From Lachnospiraceae bacterium UBA3821 (GTDB lineage: Bacteria; Bacillota; Clostridia; Lachnospirales; Lachnospiraceae): a stretch of DNA of 7,228 nucleotides. Made by a program: the position numbers and the translations under genes. Positions within the stretch are counted from its first letter, which is position 1. Each line of letters starts with the position of its first letter. Under the pieces are notes generated by a model. The model had not been told where the DNA came from. It ran no database searches and worked only from the letters and a program-made list of their open reading frames with translations. Below, piece after piece: positions 1 to 6,331 of this stretch. Location of the stretch: NCBI GenBank assembly GCA_002368865.1, contig DFDT01000220.1, positions 6,012-13,239 on the forward strand. Direction: 5' to 3'.

Positions 1-3000
1 AGTTTGACTATGCCGGTACGCAGGCTTGCCGATCCCTGAAGGAAGAGGGCGTGGAAGTGATTTTGGTCAATTCCAACCCCGCCACCATTATGACCGATAA
101 GGATATTGCGGATAAAGTATACATCGAGCCTCTGACCACAAAGGTTCTGGAGCAGATCATTGAAAAGGAAAAGCCGGACAGCATTCTGCCCACACTGGGC
201 GGACAGGCGGGCTTGAATCTGGGCATGGAGTTGGAAGAATCCGGCTTTCTGGCTGCTCACAATGTGAAATTGCTGGGCACCACCGCGGCGACCATCCGTA
301 ACGCAGAGGGGCGCCAGGAATTTAAGGACCTGATGGAGCGCATCGGAGAGCCCTGTGCAGCTTCCATGGTGGTAGAGAATGTAAAGGACGGTATTGCATT
401 CACCAATACCATCGGTTATCCCGTGGTGCTGCGTCCCGCTTATACCTTGGGTGGTTCCGGCGGCGGCATCGCGCATAACCAGATCGAACTGGAAGAGATT
501 CTGGAGAACGGTCTGCGCCTTTCCCGGGTGGGACAGGTGCTGGTAGAGCGCTGTATTGCCGGCTGGAAAGAGATTGAGTATGAGGTCATGCGGGACAGTG
601 CGGGCAACTGCATTACAGTCTGCAACATGGAAAATATCGATCCGGTGGGTGTGCATACCGGCGACAGTATCGTGGTGGCGCCTTCCCAGACTCTGAGCGA
701 CAAAGAATACCAGATGCTCCGAACTTCCGCGTTGAAGATCATCGACGAACTTCAGATCACCGGCGGGTGTAATGTGCAGTTTGCGCTGCATCCCACCAGC
801 TTTGAATATTGCGTCATCGAGGTAAATCCCCGTGTGAGCCGATCTTCCGCATTGGCAAGTAAGGCTACCGGTTACCCGATCGCAAAGGTGGCGGCAAAGA
901 TTGCCCTGGGTTATACCCTGGACGAGATCAAGAATGCCATCACCAAGAAAACCTATGCCAGCTTTGAGCCGGCGCTGGATTATTGTGTGGTGAAGATCCC
1001 GCGTCTGCCCTTTGATAAATTCATTACGGCCAAGCGTACCCTGACTACCCAGATGAAAGCCACCGGTGAGGTCATGAGTATCTGTGACAATTTCGAGGGC
1101 GCGCTGATGAAGGCAATCCGCTCTCTGGAGCAGCATGTGGATTGCCTGCGCAGCTATGATTTCTCGGCGCTTTCCGCGGAGGATCTGTTGGAGCGATTAA
1201 AAGTGGTAGATGACCAGAGGATCTGGGTGATCGCGGAAGCAATCCGCAAAGGCATTCCCCAGGAGCAGATCCACAAGATCACCAAGATTGACCTGTGGTT
1301 TATCGATAAGATCGCAATTTTGGTAGAGATGGAGCAGGCGCTGCAGAGCGAGCCCCTGACTCCGGAACTTTTGAAAGAAGCAAAGCGTATTGAATTTCCG
1401 GACAATGTGATCGCCAGGCTGACCGGCAAAACGGAGGAGGAGATCAAGGAACTGCGCTATGCAAACGGCATCAAGGCGGTCTACAAGATGGTGGATACCT
1501 GTGCGGCGGAGTTTGCGGCGTCCACTCCTTACTATTATTCCGTGTACGGCGGAGAGTGCGAGGCCCAGGAAACCACCGGGCGCAAGAAGGTACTGGTGCT
1601 GGGTTCCGGTCCTATCCGTATCGGACAGGGTATCGAATTCGACTTCTGCTCCGTGCATGCCACCTGGGCGTTTGCCAGAGCGGGATATGAGACCATTATC
1701 ATCAACAACAACCCGGAGACCGTCAGCACGGACTTCGATATTGCGGACAAACTGTATTTTGAGCCCCTGACCCCGGAGGATGTGGAGTCCATTGTGAACA
1801 TTGAGCATCCCGACGGCGCGGTGGTACAGTTCGGCGGACAGACCGCCATCAAGCTCACCGAGAGTTTAATGAAGATGGGCGTGCCCATTCTGGGCACCAA
1901 GGCAGAGGATGTGGACGCTGCCGAGGACCGAGAGCTCTTTGATGAAATTCTGGAACAGACCAAGATTCCCCGGGCCGCAGGCGGTACCGTCTACACAGCG
2001 GAGGAAGCCAAGGAGGTAGCCAACAGACTGGGGTATCCCGTGTTGGTGCGCCCCTCCTATGTGCTGGGCGGACAGGGCATGCAGATCGCCATCTCCGATA
2101 AAGAGATTGAGGAATTCATGGCGATCATCAACCGCATTGCCCAGGATCACCCGATCTTGGTAGATAAATATCTGATGGGCAAGGAAGTGGAAGTGGACGC
2201 AGTCTGCGACGGTACGGACATTCTGATCCCGGGCATCATGGAGCATATCGAGCGCACCGGCGTGCACTCGGGAGACAGTGTTTCCGTCTATCCGGCTCAT
2301 ACCATCGGAAAGCTGATCAAGGACAAGATCGCAGATTATACGAAGCGATTGGCTATGGCACTGCATGTAAAGGGACTGATCAACATTCAGTTCATCGTAC
2401 AGGGAGAAGACGTGTATGTCATCGAGGTAAATCCCCGTTCCTCCCGTACCGTGCCCTATATCAGCAAGGTGACCGGCATCCCCATTGTGGATCTGGCTAC
2501 CCAGGTCATCATCGGCAAGACCATCAAAGAGCTGGGCTATAAGCCCGGGCTGCAGCCGGAGGCGGAATACTATGCCATCAAGATGCCTGTTTTCTCCTTC
2601 GAGAAGATCCGCGGCGCGGAGATCAGTTTAGGACCGGAGATGAAGTCCACCGGCGAGTGCCTGGGCATTGCCAAAGACTTTCATGAGGCGCTTTACAAAG
2701 CTTTCCTGGGAGCCGGTGTGAACCTGCCGAAATACAAACAGATGATCATCACCGTCAAGGATGCGGACAAGGGCGAGGCCATTGAGATCGGACGCCGTTT
2801 CGAGAAGCTGGGCTACACGATCTACGCCACCAGAAGTACGGCGGCTGCCTTGAATGATGCCGGCGTGAAAGCGAGAAAGGTCAACAAGATCTCCCAGGAG
2901 TCGCCGACGGTCATGGACCTGATCCTGGGACACAAGATCGATCTGGTCATCGATACGCCTACCCAGGGACGCGATAAGTCCAGAGACGGGTTCCTCATCA

Positions 3001-3128
3001 GACGGACTGCCATTGAGACCGGTGTGAACTGCATCACGGCCATGGATACCGCCAGAGCACTGGTGACTAGTCTGGAAAATGCGGAGAATGAGCAGGACCT
3101 GACGTTGGTGGATGTGGCGGCATTGTAG
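1..3128 (+). CDS. carB: Carbamoyl-phosphate synthase large subunit (5' truncated by window edge)
   Basis: This subunit uses ammonia released from glutamine by CarA, bicarbonate and two ATP to make carbamoyl phosphate for pyrimidine and arginine synthesis in the cytoplasm. The frame is open from base 3 and 1041 residues are visible; about 25 N-terminal residues are missing compared with the E. coli enzyme, as remembered. The GTG at 51 lies inside the conserved N-terminal domain and is not the start. The two homologous halves are clear. The first ATP-grasp motif RPAYTLGGSGGG starts near visible residue 144. The second half opens with LGSGPIRIGQGIEFDF near 531, and its ATP-grasp motif RPSYVLGGQG starts near 683. 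Each half has an EVNPR metal-binding motif. The last 130 or so residues form the MGS-like allosteric domain (TPTQGRDKSRDGFLIRR), where UMP, IMP or ornithine bind in known family members. The frame is intact. CarA is expected upstream, outside the window. No terminator is visible after the TAG stop. Confidence 0.98.
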   Translation, partial: FDYAGTQACRSLKEEGVEVILVNSNPATIMTDKDIADKVYIEPLTTKVLEQIIEKEKPDSILPTLGGQAGLNLGMELEESGFLAAHNVKLLGTTAATIRNAEGRQEFKDLMERIGEPCAASMVVENVKDGIAFTNTIGYPVVLRPAYTLGGSGGGIAHNQIELEEILENGLRLSRVGQVLVERCIAGWKEIEYEVMRDSAGNCITVCNMENIDPVGVHTGDSIVVAPSQTLSDKEYQMLRTSALKIIDELQITGGCNVQFALHPTSFEYCVIEVNPRVSRSSALASKATGYPIAKVAAKIALGYTLDEIKNAITKKTYASFEPALDYCVVKIPRLPFDKFITAKRTLTTQMKATGEVMSICDNFEGALMKAIRSLEQHVDCLRSYDFSALSAEDLLERLKVVDDQRIWVIAEAIRKGIPQEQIHKITKIDLWFIDKIAILVEMEQALQSEPLTPELLKEAKRIEFPDNVIARLTGKTEEEIKELRYANGIKAVYKMVDTCAAEFAASTPYYYSVYGGECEAQETTGRKKVLVLGSGPIRIGQGIEFDFCSVHATWAFARAGYETIIINNNPETVSTDFDIADKLYFEPLTPEDVESIVNIEHPDGAVVQFGGQTAIKLTESLMKMGVPILGTKAEDVDAAEDRELFDEILEQTKIPRAAGGTVYTAEEAKEVANRLGYPVLVRPSYVLGGQGMQIAISDKEIEEFMAIINRIAQDHPILVDKYLMGKEVEVDAVCDGTDILIPGIMEHIERTGVHSGDSVSVYPAHTIGKLIKDKIADYTKRLAMALHVKGLINIQFIVQGEDVYVIEVNPRSSRTVPYISKVTGIPIVDLATQVIIGKTIKELGYKPGLQPEAEYYAIKMPVFSFEKIRGAEISLGPEMKSTGECLGIAKDFHEALYKAFLGAGVNLPKYKQMIITVKDADKGEAIEIGRRFEKLGYTIYATRSTAAALNDAGVKARKVNKISQESPTVMDLILGHKIDLVIDTPTQGRDKSRDGFLIRRTAIETGVNCITAMDTARALVTSLENAENEQDLTLVDVAAL

Positions 3129-3156
3129 TAAATTTATAAAGATCATGAAATCCCTG

Positions 3157-3184
3157 TTTGAACCGGAGAAAAACGGCATATACT
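3157..3184 (+). promoter_or_regulatory. Possible weak sigma-A promoter for sod-queH
   Basis: A TTTGAA (3157-3162) lies 16 bases before TATACT (3179-3184), which matches a -10 box well. Shifting the -35 to TTGAAC leaves only 15 bases, so the spacing is suboptimal. The -10 falls partly in the first copy of the tandem duplication, and the second copy offers a weaker AATACT at 3197-3202. No terminator separates carB from sod, so read-through from carB is the alternative. Confidence 0.3.
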
Positions 3185-3215
3185 ATCCATGGAGATAATA
3201 CTATCCATGGAGATA
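3180..3215. repeat. Perfect 18-bp tandem duplication in the carB-sod gap
   Basis: The unit atactatccatggagata occurs twice with no gap, at 3180-3197 and 3198-3215. Each copy carries an ATG (3189 and 3207) in frame with sod, a GGAG and a -10-like ATACT. Each copy also contains the 8-bp palindrome TCCATGGA, so the transcript could form an 8-bp hairpin between 3186-3193 and 3204-3211 with a 10-base loop. The unit is six codons long, so the frame is unchanged. It is probably a slippage or recombination duplication; any effect on sod expression is a guess. Confidence 0.9.
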
Positions 3216-3242
3216 GGAAACAGATTCTTTTTTCGGGAAAGC

Positions 3243-3248
3243 GAGGGA
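3243..3248 (+). promoter_or_regulatory. Ribosome binding site that sets the sod start
   Basis: GAGGGA ends six bases before the ATG at 3255. The two upstream in-frame ATGs (3189, 3207) lack a well-placed Shine-Dalgarno sequence and would add up to 22 residues with no counterpart in the family. The start at 3255 is therefore chosen. Confidence 0.75.
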
Positions 3249-3254
3249 TTTGAA

Positions 3255-3956
3255 ATGAACCCTGAGAGTTATCCGTTTGTGGTGCGGCCTCTGCCGTATG
3301 AGTATGATGCGCTGACACCTGTCTTGGACGAGGAGACCTTACATTTTCATCATGACAGACATTATAAGACTTATGTGGATAATCTGAACAGTATTCTGGC
3401 GGATTATCCGGAATTACAGAAGATGAGTCTGGAACAGCTTTTGACGAAGCTGGAAAAACTGCCGGTGCAGATCCGCACAGCGGTGCGCAACAATGCAGGC
3501 GGAGTGTACAATCACGAGTTGTATTTTGACAGTATGAAGGAGAACTGCGGACAGGAGCCTTCGGGGGCATTGGCGGAGGCGCTGGAGCGGGATTTCGGCA
3601 CCTATCAGAACTGGCGTGCCCTGATGCATCAGGCTGCGGTGAGCCAGTTCGGTTCCGGCTGGGCGTGGCTTGTGGCGGATGAAGAAGGGAAGCTGATCAT
3701 TCTGCAGACGGCAAACCAGGATGTGCCGGATCTGATGCTTTACAGGCCGCTGTTTCTGGTGGATGTGTGGGAGCATGCGTATTACCTGCAGTATCAGAAT
3801 CGTCGCGCGGATTATGTGGAAGGGTGGTTTGGTCTGATCCATTGGCGCAAGGCGGACAGACGTTACGAGGAAGCACTGCACAGGACGGACAAAGGATGGA
3901 AATATGAACCAGGTAAATTATCAGAAGGAACTGGAAAAAATATTACAGCAGACTGA
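3255..3956 (+). CDS. sodA: Superoxide dismutase, Mn/Fe family, manganese-type signature
   Basis: Converts superoxide to oxygen and hydrogen peroxide in the cytoplasm, using one Mn or Fe ion. The product is 233 residues. The N-terminal helical domain begins PLPYEYDAL. The four metal ligands are visible: His32 (in HHDRHYKTY), His87 (in NNAGGVYNH), Asp170 and His174 (in DVWEHAYYLQY). Tyr40 matches the conserved active-site gateway tyrosine. The Gly-Gly before the second ligand and Gln155 in TANQD point to the manganese class, because iron enzymes usually carry their glutamine near the second ligand instead. Two positions are unusual: GGH is replaced by GGV (Val84), and the tryptophan four residues after the second ligand is Phe91. 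The core ends at RRYEEA near residue 207, the usual family length. A 26-residue tail follows, and its last part overlaps queH. Metal use cannot be settled from sequence; a cambialistic enzyme is possible. Confidence 0.93.
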   Translation: MNPESYPFVVRPLPYEYDALTPVLDEETLHFHHDRHYKTYVDNLNSILADYPELQKMSLEQLLTKLEKLPVQIRTAVRNNAGGVYNHELYFDSMKENCGQEPSGALAEALERDFGTYQNWRALMHQAAVSQFGSGWAWLVADEEGKLIILQTANQDVPDLMLYRPLFLVDVWEHAYYLQYQNRRADYVEGWFGLIHWRKADRRYEEALHRTDKGWKYEPGKLSEGTGKNITAD

Positions 3957-4575
3957 GAAGCGCAAGGCGGAGGGAGAAAGACCCCTGCGCCTTTTTCTTC
4001 ATAGTTGCTGTGCGCCCTGCAGCAGCTATTGTCTGGAATATCTGTGTCCGCACTTTGCCATCACGGTGTTTTACTACAATCCGAATATCTCTGCGGAGCC
4101 GGAGTACCGGCATCGGGTAGCGGAACAGAAGCGCCTGATTGCAGCTTACAATGCGGAGCAGAAGGGTTATCCCATTCGAATTGTAGAGGGGGACTATGAA
4201 CCGTCCCGATTTTTTGAGATTGCAAAAGGCTATGAGGATTGTAGAGAAGGCGGTGAGAGGTGTTTCAGGTGTTTTGACCTGCGGCTGCGGGAGACGGCGA
4301 TACGGGCTGGGGAAGGTGGGTTTGATTATTTTGCCACCACGCTGACCATCAGTCCGCTGAAAAACGCGCAGAAGATCAATGAGATCGGACAGGCGCTCAG
4401 TGCAGAATACGGCATTGCCTGGCTGCCGTCGGATTTTAAAAAGAAAAACGGCTATAAGCGATCGGTGGAGTTGTCGGCGGAATACGGGCTCTACCGACAG
4501 GATTATTGCGGCTGCGCGTTCTCCAAGGCGGAACGGGAGCGTGAGAAGCAGACAATGCAGGATAAACAGGAATGA
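3904..4575 (+). CDS. queH: Epoxyqueuosine reductase QueH (DUF208 family)
   Basis: QueH carries out the last step of queuosine synthesis, reducing epoxyqueuosine to queuosine at the wobble position (34) of GUN-anticodon tRNAs. It is the iron-sulphur alternative to the cobalamin enzyme QueG. The product is 223 residues, with these family motifs: HSCCAPCSSYC (Cys35, Cys36, Cys39), YYNPNI near residue 57, EYRHR near 67, the pair Cys120-x-x-Cys123 in GERCFRCFDLRL, TTLTISPLKN near 145, DFKKKNGYKRS near 177 and YRQDYCGC (Cys202, Cys204). The cysteines are the expected ligands of the [4Fe-4S] cluster and the extra metal site known for the family. The start at 3904 has AAAGGATGG at 3891-3899. It begins 53 bases before the sod stop in another frame, so it depends on the sod transcript. 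The last 20 or so residues are charged and probably dispensable. No terminator is evident after the stop. Confidence 0.95.
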   Translation: MNQVNYQKELEKILQQTEKRKAEGERPLRLFLHSCCAPCSSYCLEYLCPHFAITVFYYNPNISAEPEYRHRVAEQKRLIAAYNAEQKGYPIRIVEGDYEPSRFFEIAKGYEDCREGGERCFRCFDLRLRETAIRAGEGGFDYFATTLTISPLKNAQKINEIGQALSAEYGIAWLPSDFKKKNGYKRSVELSAEYGLYRQDYCGCAFSKAEREREKQTMQDKQE

Positions 4576-4610
4576 CAGAGCAGTAAAAAGACAGAAAAAG
4601 AAACAGAATA

Positions 4611-4639
4611 TTGCATAATATTTCCACTTCTGATAAAAT
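4611..4639 (+). promoter_or_regulatory. Sigma-A-type promoter of the channel-like gene
   Basis: TTGCAT (4611-4616) and TAAAAT (4634-4639) are separated by an ideal 17 bases, with A/T-rich flanks. Transcription would start near 4646, giving a leader of about 36 bases with a strong GGAGGTG at 4670-4676, five bases before the ATG. An inverted repeat of two AATATT arms around GCAT (4607-4622) overlaps the -35 box and could be an operator, though in such A/T-rich DNA it may be chance. Confidence 0.7.
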
Positions 4640-4681
4640 AAAAAGGAAGTTTTTTACAAATCACAAAATGGAGGTGTAAGT

Positions 4682-5851
4682 ATGGATTTTTCAAAAATTT
4701 TGACTTCGTTGATCAATGGAGTCGGGAACGTTGTGTGGGCAGCTGTACTGCTTGTACTGGCTTTTGTAGTCAGCAGTATTGTGAAAGGCCTGATTGTCGG
4801 ACTGTTGAATAAGACGAAGCTCAAGAACTATGAGGAATCAAACGGAATGATCACATATGTCGGTAAGCTTACTTACCTGTTTGTGTTCCTCCTGTTTATT
4901 CCGGGCATCTTCACAACCCTTGGGGTTGGTACCATTGCAAACCCAATCAGTTCTTTCCTGAATGTGGTTTGGGGTTATCTGCCCAATATTGTGGCAGCAG
5001 TTGTGATCCTGATCGCAGGTACGATGATTGCGAAACTGGTGCGCGAGCTGCTGGTCCCTCTTTTCCAGAAGCTCCATGTGGACGAGCTGCAGCAGAAGGC
5101 AGGTATTGAGGTAAAGGAAGATGGAAAATTTTCCACCACGCTTGCTTATGTGGTTTATGTGCTGATCATCATTCCTGTGATCGTGGCTGCTCTGCAGGCA
5201 CTCAGAATCTCTGTGATCACACAGCCGGCAGTTGCTATGCTGGACAAAGTGCTGGCATTTTTGCCTGACATCGTTGTGGCGATTGTCCTGATCCTGGTTG
5301 GTACACGTGTTGCGAAATTTGCGGGACAGCTGGTTCGCAAGCTGATCGCTTCCAGCGGTGTGGACGCGCAGATCAGAAAGCTGATCGGCGACAAGGTACC
5401 GAAATTTGTATTCTCTGATACCGTCGGTCTGATCGTTCGGATCGTGCTGGATGTGTTCTTTGTAGTAGAGGGTATCCGTGTACTGCGTCTGGATGTACTC
5501 ACCAATATCGGTGCTACCATGATCGCATATCTGCCCAATGTGTTGGCATCTGTGCTGATCCTGATCGGCGCGTTCCTGCTTGCGGCAGCGGCTGAAAAGG
5601 GCATGGAGAAAAACGGTCTGAAGGATTACGCAGTGATCACCCGCATCGCAATTCTGGTGGTAGCAGGATTTATGGTTCTCAACCAGCTGGGCATTGCGAG
5701 CACCATCGTGAACTACGCATTCATCATTATCCTGACTGCGATCGGCGTTGCCTTCGCAATCAGCTTTGGCGTGGGCGGCAGAAGCTTTGCTGCACGCATG
5801 CTGGACAAGCTCGGCGATAAGATTGAGAAAAAGGACGGGGAAGAGAAGTAA
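4682..5851 (+). CDS. CmpX-like polytopic membrane protein with 'conserved TM helix' repeats (mechanosensitive channel relative)
   Basis: The 389-residue protein is mostly hydrophobic. I read about nine membrane segments, near residues 15-40, 62-82, 99-124, 152-175, 193-217, 248-268, 283-304, 318-338 and 342-363. A two-helix unit repeats. Its clearest starts are YLPNIVAAVVILIAGT (100), FLPDIVVAIVLILVGT (193) and YLPNVLASVLILIGAF (283), about 90 residues apart, with a more diverged first copy near 15. This is the pattern of the 'conserved TM helix' family (Pfam PF05552) found in CmpX-type proteins. The C-terminus AFAISFGVGGRSFAARMLDKL resembles the stretch after the MscS pore helix, but the protein ends some 20 residues later. 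The soluble beta domain and C-terminal cage of MscS are therefore absent. Start and ribosome binding site are clear, and it has its own promoter. A role in membrane tension or osmotic stress is inferred from the family; ion conduction is unproven. Confidence 0.85.
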   Translation: MDFSKILTSLINGVGNVVWAAVLLVLAFVVSSIVKGLIVGLLNKTKLKNYEESNGMITYVGKLTYLFVFLLFIPGIFTTLGVGTIANPISSFLNVVWGYLPNIVAAVVILIAGTMIAKLVRELLVPLFQKLHVDELQQKAGIEVKEDGKFSTTLAYVVYVLIIIPVIVAALQALRISVITQPAVAMLDKVLAFLPDIVVAIVLILVGTRVAKFAGQLVRKLIASSGVDAQIRKLIGDKVPKFVFSDTVGLIVRIVLDVFFVVEGIRVLRLDVLTNIGATMIAYLPNVLASVLILIGAFLLAAAAEKGMEKNGLKDYAVITRIAILVVAGFMVLNQLGIASTIVNYAFIIILTAIGVAFAISFGVGGRSFAARMLDKLGDKIEKKDGEEK

Positions 5852-6175
5852 GGCATTTGTTCTGGAACCTGATTTTGTGATGGAACAGGATGGCAGACTG
5901 ATCGGACAGAATATGTTCATGAGAACGGTCATTGATGCTGACGATGGCAGCACGGTGGGATGCTTGACGATGGGGCCGATCGGAATGATCGGCCGGAGGA
6001 TGCAGATTCATCATTTTTTCTCTGCAAAGAACTGGTCCCCGGATATCTTGATCGTGTCACAGGGGTGTATCAGACTCCGCAGGGGTATTACGTGAAAGAG
6101 GAAGATGTGGATGAATTCGACAAGGGTTTCCCTGCAAGGGAAAAACTAAGATTGCCGGGACAGATCTTCGGATAA
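5850..6175 (+). pseudogene. Remnant of a GNAT-family N-acetyltransferase, N-terminally truncated and internally deleted
   Basis: Two pieces in different frames match what I remember of one acetyltransferase type of Clostridia. From 5850, KAFVLEPDFVMEQDGRLIGQ, then NMFMRTVIDADDG and TMGPIG, resembles the early strands of the GNAT fold. After about 5985 the match moves to another frame: PEDADSSFFLCKELVPGYLD, TGVYQTPQGYYV, and the ending EKLRLPGQIFG with TAA at 6173-6175. Between them the acetyl-CoA-binding motif and following strands, roughly 50-60 residues, are missing. Some 60 or more residues are also missing before 5850, where the remnant abuts the stop of the membrane protein gene. There is no plausible start with a ribosome binding site. 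The deletion sizes are estimates from memory of full-length relatives. A short functional protein from the ATG at 5960 is possible but unlikely. Confidence 0.75.
5974..5994. repeat. Perfect 8-bp inverted repeat at the pseudogene deletion junction
   Basis: GGCCGATC (5974-5981) and GATCGGCC (5987-5994) flank a five-base GGAAT loop. The same stretch contains the direct repeat GATCGG-AAT-GATCGG. It lies where the acetyltransferase remnant changes frame. No T-run follows, so it is not a terminator. It may be the scar or the cause of the deletion. Confidence 0.85.
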
Positions 6176-6209
6176 ACGAAAACAGAATCATTGCAGCATA
6201 GGCTGCCGG

Positions 6210-6237
6210 AAAGAGATCGGGAAACCGGTCTCTTTTT
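6210..6237 (+). terminator. Rho-independent terminator
   Basis: AAAGAGATCGG (6210-6220) pairs with CCGGTCTCTTT (6225-6235) around a GAAA tetraloop. That is 11 pairs including one G-U, with a T-run (6233-6237) at the 3' side. It follows the pseudogene stop by 35 bases and probably ends the transcript of the membrane protein gene. A small hairpin (GCAGC-ATAG-GCTGC, 6193-6206) lies just upstream. Confidence 0.88.
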
Positions 6238-6270
6238 GTGGCCCTAGCATTTTTAAAATAAAAAAAGGTA

Positions 6271-6301
6271 TTGACTCCTACGTTGCGTAATAGTTTATAT
6301 T
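6271..6301 (+). promoter_or_regulatory. MerR-type promoter with central operator dyad
   Basis: The -35 TTGACT (6271-6276) and -10 TATATT (6296-6301) are 19 bases apart. This long spacer is the hallmark of promoters that MerR-family activators untwist. The spacer holds a dyad centred on 6284: TACG-TTG-CGTA (6279-6289), with outer arms ACT (6274-6276) and AGT (6292-6294). The layout resembles operators described for the TipA/Mta group. It stands immediately before the MerR gene, so autoregulation is likely. An A/T-rich stretch at 6249-6268 could act as an UP element. Confidence 0.85.
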
Positions 6302-6318
6302 AACATTATCAAGCAAAT

Positions 6319-6323
6319 GGAGG
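6319..6323 (+). promoter_or_regulatory. Ribosome binding site that sets the MerR start
   Basis: GGAGG overlaps the upstream ATG at 6317, which therefore cannot be served by it. It stands eight bases before the ATG at 6332, with a second ATG at 6335. The region before 6317 has no Shine-Dalgarno sequence, so 6332 is preferred and the protein begins MMTVHEVSKLAG, as MerR proteins normally do. Confidence 0.85.
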
Positions 6324-6331
6324 ATACGTCA

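Noticed and set aside
1197..1808. Long open frame on the - strand inside carB
   Set aside because: It lies wholly opposite a strongly conserved gene, has no family resemblance and is explained by carB codon bias. The other antisense frames in carB are rejected for the same reason.
51..3128. GTG at 51 as the carB start
   Set aside because: The frame is open upstream to the window edge and encodes conserved CarB sequence (FDYAGTQAC), so the gene is simply cut by the window.
3180..3215. Start of a CRISPR array
   Set aside because: There are only two abutting 18-bp copies with no spacer between them, and no cas genes.
3189..3254. N-terminal extension of SOD from the ATG at 3189
   Set aside because: The extra 22 residues are mostly encoded by the tandem duplication, lack a ribosome binding site and precede a better start at 3255.
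3067..3570. - strand open frame across the carB-sod gap
   Set aside because: It is antisense to two real genes, rich in Pro and Ser, and shows no recognisable domain.
4838..5953. 371-codon open frame on the - strand opposite the membrane protein
   Set aside because: Its product is rich in His, Gln, Asn, Cys and Asp, typical of the antisense of hydrophobic codons. It has no ribosome binding site or recognisable motif, and the + strand gene is clearly real.
5960..6175. Stand-alone 71-residue protein
   Set aside because: Its C-terminal part matches the end of an acetyltransferase and the first residues are out-of-frame sequence of the other remnant. It has no proper ribosome binding site. Reported as part of the pseudogene.
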